Part shown: piece after piece, positions 34,672 to 43,416 of the stretch
How positions within the stretch are numbered: position 1 is the first letter of the stretch
How the letters are laid out: each line of letters starts with the position of its first letter
Assembly: GCA_002344065.1 (NCBI GenBank)
Contig: DDTK01000015.1
Span: forward strand, 124,001-188,000
Reading direction: 5' to 3'
DNA length: 64,000 nucleotides
DNA from: Flammeovirgaceae bacterium UBA2366
GTDB lineage: Bacteria; Bacteroidota; Bacteroidia; Cytophagales; Cyclobacteriaceae
Position numbers and translations under genes: made by a program
Notes under the pieces: model-generated
Told to the model about the DNA's origin: nothing
What the model saw: the letters and a program-made list of their open reading frames with translations, nothing else
Databases searched by the model: none

Positions 34672-35601
34672 TTATAATTTGATAAATAATGAACTTATGG
34701 ATTCGTGATCGTGGATCTTACGAATGGCTTTTGCAAAAAGATCAGAAACGGTTAAGACCTTTATTTTAGGTGTGGTTTTCTTCAACGGTAACGTATCGGC
34801 CACCACCAATTCTTCCAGCACAGAGTTTTCGATGTTTTCATAGGCGTTTCCTGACAATACAGGGTGTGTACACGCGGCCCTAACTGTTTTGGCACCTTTT
34901 TCTTTAAGCAGGGCTGCTGCTTTGCAGATGGTTCCGGCTGTATCTACTAAGTCGTCAATCAGGATAACATCCTTACCCTCTACTTCACCGATCAACCGCA
35001 TGGACTCTACTTTATTTGCTTCTTTCCTGTATTTGTCGCACACAGCTAAATCGGCATCAAAAAACTTGGCGAAGCTCCTGGCGCGTTTGATACCACCAAC
35101 ATCGGGTGAGGCGAAAATGATATTATCAAGTTTCAGCGATTTCAGGTACGGAACAAAAATATAGGCTCCATCGAGGTGATCAACCGGAATATCAAAAAAT
35201 CCCTGTATCTGGTCAGCGTGCAGGTCGCAAGCCATTATTCGGTCAGCACCCGCTGCGGAAATTAGATTGGCAATAAGCTTGGCAGCAATGGAAACACGTG
35301 GCCTGTCTTTTCTGTCTTGCCGGGCATAGCCAAAGTAAGGAATAACTACATTCACACTTGATGCACTCGCGCGTTTGGCTGCATCAACCATCAATAAAAG
35401 CTCCATCAGGTTATCGGAAGGAGGAATGGTTGACTGAATAAGGAACACCTCATGACCGCGCACAGACTCTGCAATAAAGGGAGACATCTCCCCATCGCTG
35501 AATTGCTGGTACATCACTTTTCCAAGCGACTCGCCATAGGCGTCAGCAATTTTTTCTGCCAGGTACGTTGTTGTTCTGCCGCTAAAAAGCTTTACAGCCA
35601 T
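34672..35601 (-). CDS. prs: Ribose-phosphate pyrophosphokinase
   Basis: Makes PRPP from ribose 5-phosphate and ATP, for purine, pyrimidine, His, Trp and NAD synthesis. 309 residues, family length. Conserved blocks: FSDGEMSPFIAESVRG, PYFGYARQDRKDRPR, ACDLHADQIQGFFDIPVDHL, and the PRPP loop VILIDDLVDTAGT. First gene of prs-rplY(-pth), located after tRNA-Gln and its terminator on the same strand. Confidence 0.97.
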   Translation of the reverse strand: MAVKLFSGRTTTYLAEKIADAYGESLGKVMYQQFSDGEMSPFIAESVRGHEVFLIQSTIPPSDNLMELLLMVDAAKRASASSVNVVIPYFGYARQDRKDRPRVSIAAKLIANLISAAGADRIMACDLHADQIQGFFDIPVDHLDGAYIFVPYLKSLKLDNIIFASPDVGGIKRARSFAKFFDADLAVCDKYRKEANKVESMRLIGEVEGKDVILIDDLVDTAGTICKAAALLKEKGAKTVRAACTHPVLSGNAYENIENSVLEELVVADTLPLKKTTPKIKVLTVSDLFAKAIRKIHDHESISSLFIKL

Positions 35602-35618
35602 GATGTTGATTTTAACTA

Positions 35619-35644
35619 AAATCCCCCCCGCCAGTGAGGGATTT
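35619..35644 (-). terminator. Probable terminator after tRNA-Gln
   Basis: On the minus strand AAATCCC (from 35644) pairs with GGGATTT (to 35619) around a GC-rich loop, followed by TAGTTAAAAT. It separates tRNA-Gln from prs. Confidence 0.5.
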
Positions 35645-35646
35645 GT

Positions 35647-35716
35647 TGTCCGACAAGGATTCGAACCCTGACTAAAAGAACCAAAATCTTCTGTGCTACC
35701 ATTACACCATCGGACA
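35647..35716 (-). tRNA. tRNA-Gln (anticodon TTG)
   Basis: 70-nt cloverleaf read on the minus strand: acceptor TGTCCGA/TCGGACA, D arm with GTG/CAC stem, anticodon stem GAAGA/TCTTT with loop TTTTGGT, T arm CAGGG-TTCGAAT-CCTTG. The anticodon TTG is at 35684-35682 and reads CAA (and CAG by wobble). No CCA is encoded. It is the only tRNA seen in the window. Confidence 0.95.
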
Positions 35717-35823
35717 ATTTCCTTGTTTTAAGCAAGAAAACCCTGTTTTTTGGGATTGCAAAGGTAAAATTAATTTTCTGAAAATGGAGTTCTCGAGCTT
35801 ATTTTTCTGGACTTTTTGGAGAA

Positions 35824-36393
35824 TCAAATATCAGTGTCTTTGCTGGCGGTACCTTCCATAAACCCTTCAGCCCAAAACCTGTATTTGTCAAGAATAGAGA
35901 TAACTGCGTTTCGTAGATGACGCTGATTGTTATAGTCTATGGGGCCATATAATGTAGTGGCATAACCTTGCCATACCGAACGGTTTTGGCGTCTGTCATA
36001 AAATTGTATAAGAAGTGTACCTGTCTTCATATCAAGTTTCTTGCGATCATAATTCAGATTTTGATCCTGAGATTTTACCCACTCCTCAATTTCAGGTTGG
36101 TTATATCCATTGAACTTTAAACTGTCCTCATACATTTTAAAACTGATGAGCAGGTGTGGCTTATTATCGGTTTGACGGTACCCGAGAAATTTCATTCTGG
36201 AAACTATAGCAGACTCTATCTGTTCGTTGACCATTGACAAATCAACAACACCGGCTGGTTTCATAATTTCAAAACTGCGGTATTTTTTGAACTGGCCTTT
36301 GTAACTATAATCGTACTCTACCGGAAGTTCTTTGTACCCGAGACAACCTACCAGCACGACCAATGCAAGGATGAATAAGTAAGAATTCTTCAT
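35824..36393 (-). CDS. DUF4136 lipoprotein
   Basis: 189 residues. The N-terminal hydrophobic segment ends in a lipobox LVGC (Cys at about 17), so it is exported and lipid-anchored. The rest fits DUF4136: VEYDYSYKGQFKKYRSFEI, SAIVSRMKFLGYRQTDNKPHLLISF, GTLLIQFYDRRQNRSVWQGYA. The role of the family is unknown. It sits 70 bp after purL on the same strand. Confidence 0.85.
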   Translation of the reverse strand: MKNSYLFILALVVLVGCLGYKELPVEYDYSYKGQFKKYRSFEIMKPAGVVDLSMVNEQIESAIVSRMKFLGYRQTDNKPHLLISFKMYEDSLKFNGYNQPEIEEWVKSQDQNLNYDRKKLDMKTGTLLIQFYDRRQNRSVWQGYATTLYGPIDYNNQRHLRNAVISILDKYRFWAEGFMEGTASKDTDI

Positions 36394-36463
36394 AGACGCT
36401 CAGGATTAGCAGAATGAAGGTAATACTCTGTTAAATACAGAACAACAATAAACCTATATGGTT

Positions 36464-39400
36464 CTATGAAGTTTTAATTATCCAATCCCGGGCATTGACA
36501 AAAGCCTCAATCCAGGGTGAAATTTCATCTGATTTCCTATTGGAAGGATAATATGGCCAATTCCAGGGGAAAAGGGAACGTTCAATGTGAGGCATTATGG
36601 CTAAATGCCGACCATCCTTTGAATATAGGGCCGCCACAGCATTATCGGAATCATTGGGATTACCCGGGTATTGTTCATAGGAATATGTCGCCCCTTTTGC
36701 ATACGTTCCTTCTACGAGTCTAAACCTGCCTTCACCGTGTGCAACCCATGCTGCTAATCGTGTTCCTGTCAGTGTTCCCAGCATAACTGAATTATTTTCT
36801 GGAATAGAAAGGTTGATAAATGTGGATTCAAATTTTCCGGAGCCGTTATGGTGCATGCGCGGATGTTGTTCACCCATTTCCGGATATACCAATCCAAGTT
36901 CCATCATTAACTGGCAGCCATTACATACCCCAAGGCTTAGGGTGTCGTTTCGCTTGTAGAAATTATCAAGAGCTTGTTTGGCTTTTGGGTTGTACAGAAA
37001 AGCACCTGCCCACCCCTTTGCTGAACCGAGTACATCGGAATTGGAAAAACCTCCAACAAAAACAATCATGTTCACATCGCTTAAGTCTTCGCGACCGGTA
37101 ACCAGGTCGGTCATGTGTACATCTTTAACATCAAAGCCCGCCAGGTAAAGCGAGTACGCCATTTCGCGGTCGCCATTAACTCCCTTTTCACGTATGATCG
37201 CAGCTTTAATTCCGGTTGGGGTTCTGCGTTTCGGGTCTATTCCGTAAGCTGATAGTTTTCCGGTAAAATTTTTCTGAAAAGAATATTCAAGTGGTTGCCT
37301 TTTGTAGTTTTCAAAGCGGGTTTTTGCGTGTTCAGGATTTCGTTGCTTCTTATCCAGCAAATAAGAAGTCTTAAACCAGGTATCCCGTAAGGAATCAATA
37401 GAAAATTGATATGTTTTTTGCTGATGCTTGATATTTAATTCGCGCGTGTTGATTATCTGACCAAGCACCGAATAGCTGATTTTCAATTCATCTAATTTTT
37501 CGGAGGCATTATTTTTCACCTGAAGAATAACTCCTGGGTTTTCCGAAAAGAGAATTTTGATCAAATCATCTCCCAGTGTTGAAAGATTCAGTGAAGCACC
37601 AAGGGAAAGTGATGGAAATGCCATTTCCAGTAGCGTGGTTATCATTCCTCCGGCCGAAATATCATGTCCGGCTATTACCTGTTTATCTTTTATAAGCTGT
37701 TGAATGGCTTCGAAGGCTGAAACAAAATAAGCTGCATCCTGAACGGTGGGCGCTTCATCGCCAAGCTTATTTAACACTTGCGCCAGGCTGCTACCTCCTA
37801 GCTTGGGTTTGTCTTTTGATAGGTCTATGTAAATCAAAACTGAATCAGCATCCGCCTGCCATGTTGGTGAAACGGTTTTACGGATATCTACGACTTCAGC
37901 AACAGCTGAAATAATAACTGTGCCCGGAGAAAGCACAACTTTTCCATCCGGGTATTTCTGCGCCATGGACAAAGAATCTTTCCCAGTCGGGATGTTGATG
38001 CCTAACGCAATTGCAAAATCACTCACCGCTTCAACGGCTTCATAAAGCCGGGCATTCTCACCCTGCTGCTTTGCCGGCCACATCCAGTTAGCACTTAGTG
38101 AAACTCCCTTTAATCCGTTAGAAAGTGGGGCGAACATAATATTGGTAAGTGCTTCCGCAATGGCCAGTTTGCTGCCTGCTGAAGGATTAACCAGAGCAAC
38201 ACCGGGTGCATGCCCAATTGCCGTGGCAACACCTTTATGGCTTTGAAAATCCAGCGCCATCACCCCGACGTTATTCAGCGGGAGTTGAATTTGTCCGCAG
38301 GTCTGTTGGGTAGCAACCTTGCCGGTAACCGATCGGTCAACTTTATTGGTAAGCCAATCTTTACAGGCAACGGCTTCGAGTTGCAAAACCTGTTCGAGGT
38401 ACGATTGAAGTTGTGATGCATCATACTGAACGGGTTCAAAATTTGAAGCACGTGTTGTATCGGTTAAAATTGTTTTTGGCGATGAGCCCAATAAATGCCT
38501 TACTTCAAAATTTACTGGTTTTTTCTGCTGATCTTTTTTCTCAAACACTAACCGATTATCGCCAGTCGCCTCTCCGATAACATACATAGGCGCGCGTTCA
38601 CGGTCGGCAATCTTGTGCAAAAGGTCAAGGTCGCGTTCATGAATGGCTAAGCCCATTCGCTCCTGCGATTCGTTGCTGAGTATTTCTTTGTCGGATAAGG
38701 TTGGATCACCCACCGGTATTTTATCGATGTGAATAACACCTCCGGTTTCCTCCAGCAATTCCGAAAGGCAGTTGAAGTGTCCACCCGCACCATGATCATG
38801 AATGGATACAATAGGATTATGATCAAGTTCGGCCAGGGCGCGTATGGCATTCATGGCTCGTTTTTGCATTTCAGGATTTGAGCGCTGTATAGCATTTAGC
38901 TCGATGGCGTTACCATATTCACCGGTTGCTACAGATGAAACTGCTCCGCCACCCATACCAATACGATAGTTGTCACCGCCCAGCAAAACAATTTTATCAC
39001 CAGCGGTTAAATGCTCTTTCTGACTATCTTTTTGTTTACCAAAGCCGATGCCACCAGCCAGCATGATTACTTTATCAAAACCGAATTTTTTATCGCCTTC
39101 AAAATGCTCAAAGGTTAATACACTTCCGTTGATTAGGGGTTGTCCAAACTTGTTACCAAAATCGGATGCACCATCGGATGCTTTAATCAGAATTTCTTCA
39201 GGTGTTTGATATAGCCAAGGGCGTGGCTCAAATTTCATCTCCCATTTACGACCACCCTCCAGTCTTGGATAGGAGGTAATGTAAACAGCTGTTCCTGCCA
39301 GGGGTAGGGAGCCTTTTCCTCCGGCCAACCGATCGCGGATTTCGCCTCCTGAACCTGTGGCAGCACCGTTAAAGGGTTCAACCGTGGTAGGGAAGTTGTG

Positions 39401-40144
39401 CGTTTCTGCTTTGAGTGAAATTACTGACTCAATGTCTTTTACTTCGAAGTAGTCCGGAACATCCTGACGGGCAGGCGCAAACTGTTCTATGGTTGGGCCT
39501 TTTATAAAAGCTACGTTGTCTTTATAGGCTGATACAATGTAATTCGGATTTTCTTTGGATGTTTTTTTAATGAGTTGAAATAATGTGCTGGTTTTCTCCT
39601 TACCATCAATGATGAATGTTCCATTAAAAATTTTATGACGGCAATGCTCGGAGTTAACCTGAGAGAAGCCAAAAACTTCGCTATCGGTCAGTTTGCGCCC
39701 AAGTTCTTGGCTGACATTTTCAAGGTATTGGATTTCATCCTGACTTAAAGCAAGACCATGCTTTTCATTATAGCTTACAATATCATTGATCTCAATAATA
39801 GGATCAGGTTGATGCTGTATGGTAAATAATTGTTGATCTAAACCTTTATACAGTACCTGCAGCATGCGATCATGTGAGGCATGCTCATCTTTTACTTCAA
39901 AAAATTCCTCAATGCGTTGAATGCCTTGTATGCCCATGGTTTGGGTAATTTCTACAGCATTGGTGCTCCAGGGTGTAACCATTTCTTTTCGTGGACCAAT
40001 GAAAAAGCCACTAAGGGTGCTTTCCTTAGCCGGATTTGCCTTCCCCAATAGCCACACAAGCTTTTGAATATCAGTATTTTGTAAAGGCTGTACCGTGCCA
40101 ACAGCAAAAACTCTGTTGGCGGGTGAACGGAAGAATAAAATCAT
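36464..40144 (-). CDS. purL: Phosphoribosylformylglycinamidine synthase, single-chain
   Basis: Fourth step of de novo purine synthesis: FGAR + Gln + ATP to FGAM. Large one-chain form, 1226 residues from this ATG, with N-terminal PurS-like part, linker, two AIRS-type ATP domains (HSEHCRHKIF, TGSGGEIRDR, HDISAGGMITTLLEM) and a C-terminal glutaminase (nucleophile Cys in SLGVCNGCQ; MPHIER where many enzymes have MPHPER). An in-frame ATG 19 codons upstream (40201) exists, but a promoter match lies between the two, so the downstream start is preferred. Confidence 0.96.
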   Translation of the reverse strand: MILFFRSPANRVFAVGTVQPLQNTDIQKLVWLLGKANPAKESTLSGFFIGPRKEMVTPWSTNAVEITQTMGIQGIQRIEEFFEVKDEHASHDRMLQVLYKGLDQQLFTIQHQPDPIIEINDIVSYNEKHGLALSQDEIQYLENVSQELGRKLTDSEVFGFSQVNSEHCRHKIFNGTFIIDGKEKTSTLFQLIKKTSKENPNYIVSAYKDNVAFIKGPTIEQFAPARQDVPDYFEVKDIESVISLKAETHNFPTTVEPFNGAATGSGGEIRDRLAGGKGSLPLAGTAVYITSYPRLEGGRKWEMKFEPRPWLYQTPEEILIKASDGASDFGNKFGQPLINGSVLTFEHFEGDKKFGFDKVIMLAGGIGFGKQKDSQKEHLTAGDKIVLLGGDNYRIGMGGGAVSSVATGEYGNAIELNAIQRSNPEMQKRAMNAIRALAELDHNPIVSIHDHGAGGHFNCLSELLEETGGVIHIDKIPVGDPTLSDKEILSNESQERMGLAIHERDLDLLHKIADRERAPMYVIGEATGDNRLVFEKKDQQKKPVNFEVRHLLGSSPKTILTDTTRASNFEPVQYDASQLQSYLEQVLQLEAVACKDWLTNKVDRSVTGKVATQQTCGQIQLPLNNVGVMALDFQSHKGVATAIGHAPGVALVNPSAGSKLAIAEALTNIMFAPLSNGLKGVSLSANWMWPAKQQGENARLYEAVEAVSDFAIALGINIPTGKDSLSMAQKYPDGKVVLSPGTVIISAVAEVVDIRKTVSPTWQADADSVLIYIDLSKDKPKLGGSSLAQVLNKLGDEAPTVQDAAYFVSAFEAIQQLIKDKQVIAGHDISAGGMITTLLEMAFPSLSLGASLNLSTLGDDLIKILFSENPGVILQVKNNASEKLDELKISYSVLGQIINTRELNIKHQQKTYQFSIDSLRDTWFKTSYLLDKKQRNPEHAKTRFENYKRQPLEYSFQKNFTGKLSAYGIDPKRRTPTGIKAAIIREKGVNGDREMAYSLYLAGFDVKDVHMTDLVTGREDLSDVNMIVFVGGFSNSDVLGSAKGWAGAFLYNPKAKQALDNFYKRNDTLSLGVCNGCQLMMELGLVYPEMGEQHPRMHHNGSGKFESTFINLSIPENNSVMLGTLTGTRLAAWVAHGEGRFRLVEGTYAKGATYSYEQYPGNPNDSDNAVAALYSKDGRHLAIMPHIERSLFPWNWPYYPSNRKSDEISPWIEAFVNARDWIIKTS

Positions 40145-40170
40145 TGGGCGAATGGGATAAAACAGCGATT

Positions 40171-40202
40171 CAAAATAACGTAGATTGTCCTTCTTTAACA
40201 AC
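40171..40202 (-). promoter_or_regulatory. Probable promoter of purL
   Basis: Read on the minus strand: GTTG (40202-40199), a 20-base spacer and TTATTTTG (40178-40171), one mismatch from TAnnTTTG. The start of transcription would be near 40163, about 20 bases before the chosen ATG. Confidence 0.5.
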
Positions 40203-40276
40203 CCATAACTTTATCATAGGGCGATATTCTTTCTTTAAAAATTACTTTTTAGCTTAGTTCGAATTAATCAATTCGT

Positions 40277-40804
40277 ATGAATCGCATTATAATACTACTT
40301 CTTGTTTTAGGATCTCTGAACACCTGGGCTCAATTTGAACCAGTTGCAGAAACTCCATCAACCTTTAGCCTGGGTTTAGGCATTGGCTTGGATTATGGAG
40401 GTATTGGTGGGAGAGCTACATTTAGTCCCATCCCGTCTTTTGGGGTTTTTGGATCGCTTGGTTATGCCATTGCCGGAGTTGGTTTTAATGCCGGCCTTCA
40501 GTACCGTATTTCTCCTGATAATAATATAGTACCAGTATTAACCGCCATGTATGGCTACAATGCTGCGCTGAAAGTCACAGGAGCTTTTGAGGTCAATGAA
40601 CTATACTATGGCCCTTCATTGGGAGCCGGTGTTGAATTTAAGAGTAAACGCAATACCAAAAATTATTTTAGCCTGGAATTACTGGTTCCGTTCCGTGACA
40701 GTCAATTTGATAAAGACCGTGAATTTTATAAGAATCTTGGTGTTGAGTTTAATGACGTGTTTCCTGTAACCATCAGCCTTGGTTACCATTTCGGATTGAA
40801 TTAG
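40277..40804 (+). CDS. Exported beta-barrel-like protein of unknown function
   Basis: 175 residues. Signal peptide MNRIIILLLVLGSLNTWA with cleavage before QFEP. The mature part alternates glycine/aromatic beta-strands (SLGLGIGLDYGGIGG, GVFGSLGYAIAGVGFNAGLQYRI, PVTISLGYHFGLN with a C-terminal aromatic pattern), as in small outer-membrane barrels. No family recognised. It converges with and overlaps the hydrolase gene by 32 bases at the 3' end. Confidence 0.75.
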   Translation: MNRIIILLLVLGSLNTWAQFEPVAETPSTFSLGLGIGLDYGGIGGRATFSPIPSFGVFGSLGYAIAGVGFNAGLQYRISPDNNIVPVLTAMYGYNAALKVTGAFEVNELYYGPSLGAGVEFKSKRNTKNYFSLELLVPFRDSQFDKDREFYKNLGVEFNDVFPVTISLGYHFGLN

Positions 40805-41609
40805 GGTTCGCTAAGTGATTGATTAAAGTTGGCAAGAGATTGCTATGCCCTGATTTTACTCGTACAATTTCTTTCTGGTGAATGCGGTTGATAAAGTTTC
40901 GTAAACCTTTGTACGATATGACTTTGTCATGCTGGCCGAGAATAAAAATAGTCTTGATTTTATGTTCATTGATTAGCCTGATTGTCGCCTTTGGTGCAGT
41001 TGAAAGCTTTCTAAACACCACCCATGAATAGTAAACCCGAGAACGCTTTTCTTCTGTATTCATTTGGCTTTCGGCAAAACGGATAAGTCCTCTATCCATT
41101 AGCTTAAGTTTTTCCATGGTTCTAGTAAGTGAATAAAACCGGTTGGGATGAACTACCATGCTTTTGAAGAACTTTCTAAGCAGAATAGGATAGGTAGCCA
41201 GGCTATACCATAAGCTGGTCTTTATGCCATCAGGAGCTAATAAATACACCTGATCTATTCGGGTTGCAAAACCTTCAACAAGAGATAAGGCAAATCGTGC
41301 ACCCAGGCTGAATCCAGCCACGGCAAACCGATCTATGTGATGATCGGTAAGAAACGACTCCATACAATTGATCCAGAACCGTTTTTCCAACGGTTGTTCC
41401 CCATAACCCCAGGTACTTCTTCCATGAAAGAAAAGGCTGAAGGAATAGATTGTATAGTCATTATTAGGCTTGTATAAAGCATCACCAAAAACACTTCCAT
41501 CTTGCCCAAAACCATGAAAAACAAGTAGGGTTTTAGCACCCGTACCTCTTTTAATAAAGTGCAAAACGGAATTTTTATACAAAAAAAAGCTGTCTTCAGA
41601 AGCGTTCAA
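40773..41609 (-). CDS. Alpha/beta hydrolase
   Basis: 278 residues with the alpha/beta-hydrolase pattern: LLVFHGFGQDGSVF (oxyanion loop), nucleophile elbow VAGFSLGARFAL, acid in ILGQHDKVI, and catalytic His in VKSGHSNLL. No signal peptide, so cytoplasmic. A central insertion between the nucleophile and the acid is helical and basic. Substrate unknown. It diverges from the sigma factor gene and overlaps the convergent barrel-like gene. Confidence 0.85.
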   Translation of the reverse strand: MNASEDSFFLYKNSVLHFIKRGTGAKTLLVFHGFGQDGSVFGDALYKPNNDYTIYSFSLFFHGRSTWGYGEQPLEKRFWINCMESFLTDHHIDRFAVAGFSLGARFALSLVEGFATRIDQVYLLAPDGIKTSLWYSLATYPILLRKFFKSMVVHPNRFYSLTRTMEKLKLMDRGLIRFAESQMNTEEKRSRVYYSWVVFRKLSTAPKATIRLINEHKIKTIFILGQHDKVISYKGLRNFINRIHQKEIVRVKSGHSNLLPTLINHLANPNSIRNGNQG

Positions 41610-41738
41610 TACGTTTACAGATTGGTTTTCGATCTAAAGATAGTTTATACCGCTTTGTGATTTGAGGTATTAAATTTTTTGATTGCTTTTACAATAAAAC
41701 ACACAGACACACCGACTATCCAGTCAAATGCGTTTGTG

Positions 41739-42293
41739 ATGGACCTGGCTATGCAACTAAAAGAAGAGACATTTCTGAAAGAAAAGAGCCGGCTGCTTGG
41801 GTTTATCCGTAATCGTGTGTCTTCACTGGAAGAAGCAGAGGATATTATGCAGGATGTGTTTTACCAGTTTGTTGCCGGTTATGACACTATCCAGTCGTTA
41901 GATCGAGTTACATCCTGGTTGTTTTCTGTTGCACGAAATAAAATTATTGACCGGTATAGAAAGGAATCCTCCAGACCTCAGAAGGCAGAATTTTCTTCAC
42001 CTTCTGGTTTTGAGGATGATGCTCCGCTCACGCTGCAGGATATTTTACCCGATCTGGGCAATTCACCCGATGAAGTGTTGCTGCGTGAAGCCATGTGGGA
42101 TGCCATAATGGATGCACTGGGGGAATTGCCGGAAGATCAACGCGAAATCTTCATTCAAAATGAAATTGAGGAGAAGAGCTTCAGGGAGATAGCGGAAGCT
42201 TCGGGTGTGTCGATTAATACCCTGCTTTCGCGAAAGCGCTACGCCATACTGGCGCTTCGAAAAAAATTACAACGATGGTATGATGAACTTTAA
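41739..42293 (+). CDS. ECF-type RNA polymerase sigma factor
   Basis: Sigma-70 family, extracytoplasmic-function type. From the ATG at 41739, 184 residues; a TTG at 41679 would add 20 residues without family match. Region 2: SSLEEAEDIMQDVFYQFVAGYDTI then VTSWLFSVARNKIIDRYR. Region 4: LGELPEDQREIFIQNEIEEKSFREIAEASGV with SINTLLSRKRYA as recognition helix. The next gene, 11 bp downstream, encodes a small two-helix membrane protein, which is a likely functional partner. Confidence 0.92.
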   Translation: MDLAMQLKEETFLKEKSRLLGFIRNRVSSLEEAEDIMQDVFYQFVAGYDTIQSLDRVTSWLFSVARNKIIDRYRKESSRPQKAEFSSPSGFEDDAPLTLQDILPDLGNSPDEVLLREAMWDAIMDALGELPEDQREIFIQNEIEEKSFREIAEASGVSINTLLSRKRYAILALRKKLQRWYDEL

Positions 42294-42304
42294 AAAATAA
42301 GGAC

Positions 42305-42637
42305 ATGAAAAAAGGATTGAAAATATTGATGTGGGTTGTGCTGGGCACAGTGTTTATTGGTGCTGTTGGGTTTTTAACTATGCAGTTATGGAATTGGCTG
42401 GTGCCTGAACTCTTTAATGGGCCCGCCATAACATTCTGGCAGGCGATGGGCTTGCTGGTGCTTTCAAAAATCTTGTTTTCCGGAATTGGTGGCAAGCGCG
42501 GTAATTCCGGGCATTGTAAGCACCGTTATTATGAAAAATGGTCGGCCATGACACCCGATGAACGAGCCCGTTTTAAGGAGAAGATGAAAGACAAATGGTG
42601 CCGGAAATCTCCTGATGAAACAGCCGAAATGAAATAG
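42305..42637 (+). CDS. Small membrane protein paired with sigma factor
   Basis: 110 residues. Two hydrophobic segments (about 7-27 and 42-62) are followed by a polar C-terminal tail with His/Cys (GHCKHRYYEKW) and MTPDERARFKEKMKDKWCRK. No known anti-sigma domain is seen, but the tight linkage to the ECF sigma gene, membrane location and charged, possibly metal-binding tail suggest a regulator or sensor of that sigma factor. The family name is not known to me. The downstream 140 bp hold the TetR promoter. Confidence 0.75.
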   Translation: MKKGLKILMWVVLGTVFIGAVGFLTMQLWNWLVPELFNGPAITFWQAMGLLVLSKILFSGIGGKRGNSGHCKHRYYEKWSAMTPDERARFKEKMKDKWCRKSPDETAEMK

Positions 42638-42736
42638 ATGCATTTCAATCGGTTGCAGCAATTATTCAAAAAATATCTCAAAAAATTAATCTGAAAACCT
42701 GAACCTGAATCGGTTTTGGGCGTTTAAGGGAACGTA

Positions 42737-42764
42737 GGAAACTTTTGTAATGTAAAAAGTTTCC
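42737..42764. promoter_or_regulatory. TetR operator with perfect 10-bp arms
   Basis: GGAAACTTTT (42737-42746), 8 bases, AAAAGTTTCC (42755-42764). The palindrome overlaps the -33 element and spacer of the efflux operon promoter and ends 16 bp before the TetR ATG. Size and position fit an autoregulatory TetR site. Confidence 0.75.
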
Positions 42765-42773
42765 ATAGTTTTG
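42744..42773 (+). promoter_or_regulatory. Promoter of TetR-efflux operon
   Basis: TTTG (42744-42747), an 18-base spacer, TAGTTTTG (42766-42773). Transcription would start about 42779-42781, at or next to the ATG at 42781, so the message is probably leaderless. Confidence 0.7.
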
Positions 42774-42780
42774 CCCCCCT

Positions 42781-43416
42781 ATGGAAGAACAAGGCGTAAA
42801 AGAGAAGATTTTAAAAGGTGCTGAAGAGCTGTTTATGCGATATGGTGTGCGAAGCATTTCCATGGATGACATAGCCAGGCATCTGATGGTTTCAAAGAAA
42901 ACTTTGTACCAGCATTTTGTCGATAAGGATGAGTTGGTGATGATGGTTTCGCGTAATCATTTGCAACGCAATAAATCTGAGTTTGAAGGAATTTGGGAAG
43001 CATCCAAAAACCCGATTGAAGAACTAGCCAGAATTTCAGCCTGTATGCGGGCGAATATGGAAACCATGAATCCGACCTTGCTTTTTGATTTACAAAAATT
43101 TCATCCTAAAGCCTGGGGTGAATGGATTGAATTCAAGAATAAATACATCCGCGAGAATGTTGTTCGGAATCTTTTGAAAGGAATAGAAGATGGGTACATC
43201 CGAGCGGATATCAATCCGGAAATTATGGCTGCCATGCGAATTGAATTAGTGCAGTTAGCCTTTAACAATGAAATTTTTCCTCCAAGCCAGTACAAGTTAC
43301 CAGAAGTGCAGGAGCAGATCTTTGATCATTTCGTTTACGGACTGGTTACAGAAAAAGGAAAAAAACTTTACCAAAAGTGTAAAACTCTTAACACCCAACC
43401 CGCTTTAACTATATGA
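42781..43416 (+). CDS. TetR/AcrR family transcriptional repressor
   Basis: 211 residues. N-terminal TetR HTH: KILKGAEELFMRYGVRSISMDDIARHLMVSKKTLYQHFVDKDELV (about residues 8-55), followed by a helical ligand domain without recognisable specificity. First gene of TetR-TolC-MFP-RND; its stop overlaps the TolC ATG by four bases. A perfect palindrome over its own promoter makes autorepression, and so control of the pump, likely. The inducer is unknown. Confidence 0.93.
   Translation: MEEQGVKEKILKGAEELFMRYGVRSISMDDIARHLMVSKKTLYQHFVDKDELVMMVSRNHLQRNKSEFEGIWEASKNPIEELARISACMRANMETMNPTLLFDLQKFHPKAWGEWIEFKNKYIRENVVRNLLKGIEDGYIRADINPEIMAAMRIELVQLAFNNEIFPPSQYKLPEVQEQIFDHFVYGLVTEKGKKLYQKCKTLNTQPALTI

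Noticed and set aside
40145..40201. Upstream start for purL adding 19 residues
   Set aside because: A promoter match lies within this stretch and the family N-terminus begins at the downstream ATG.
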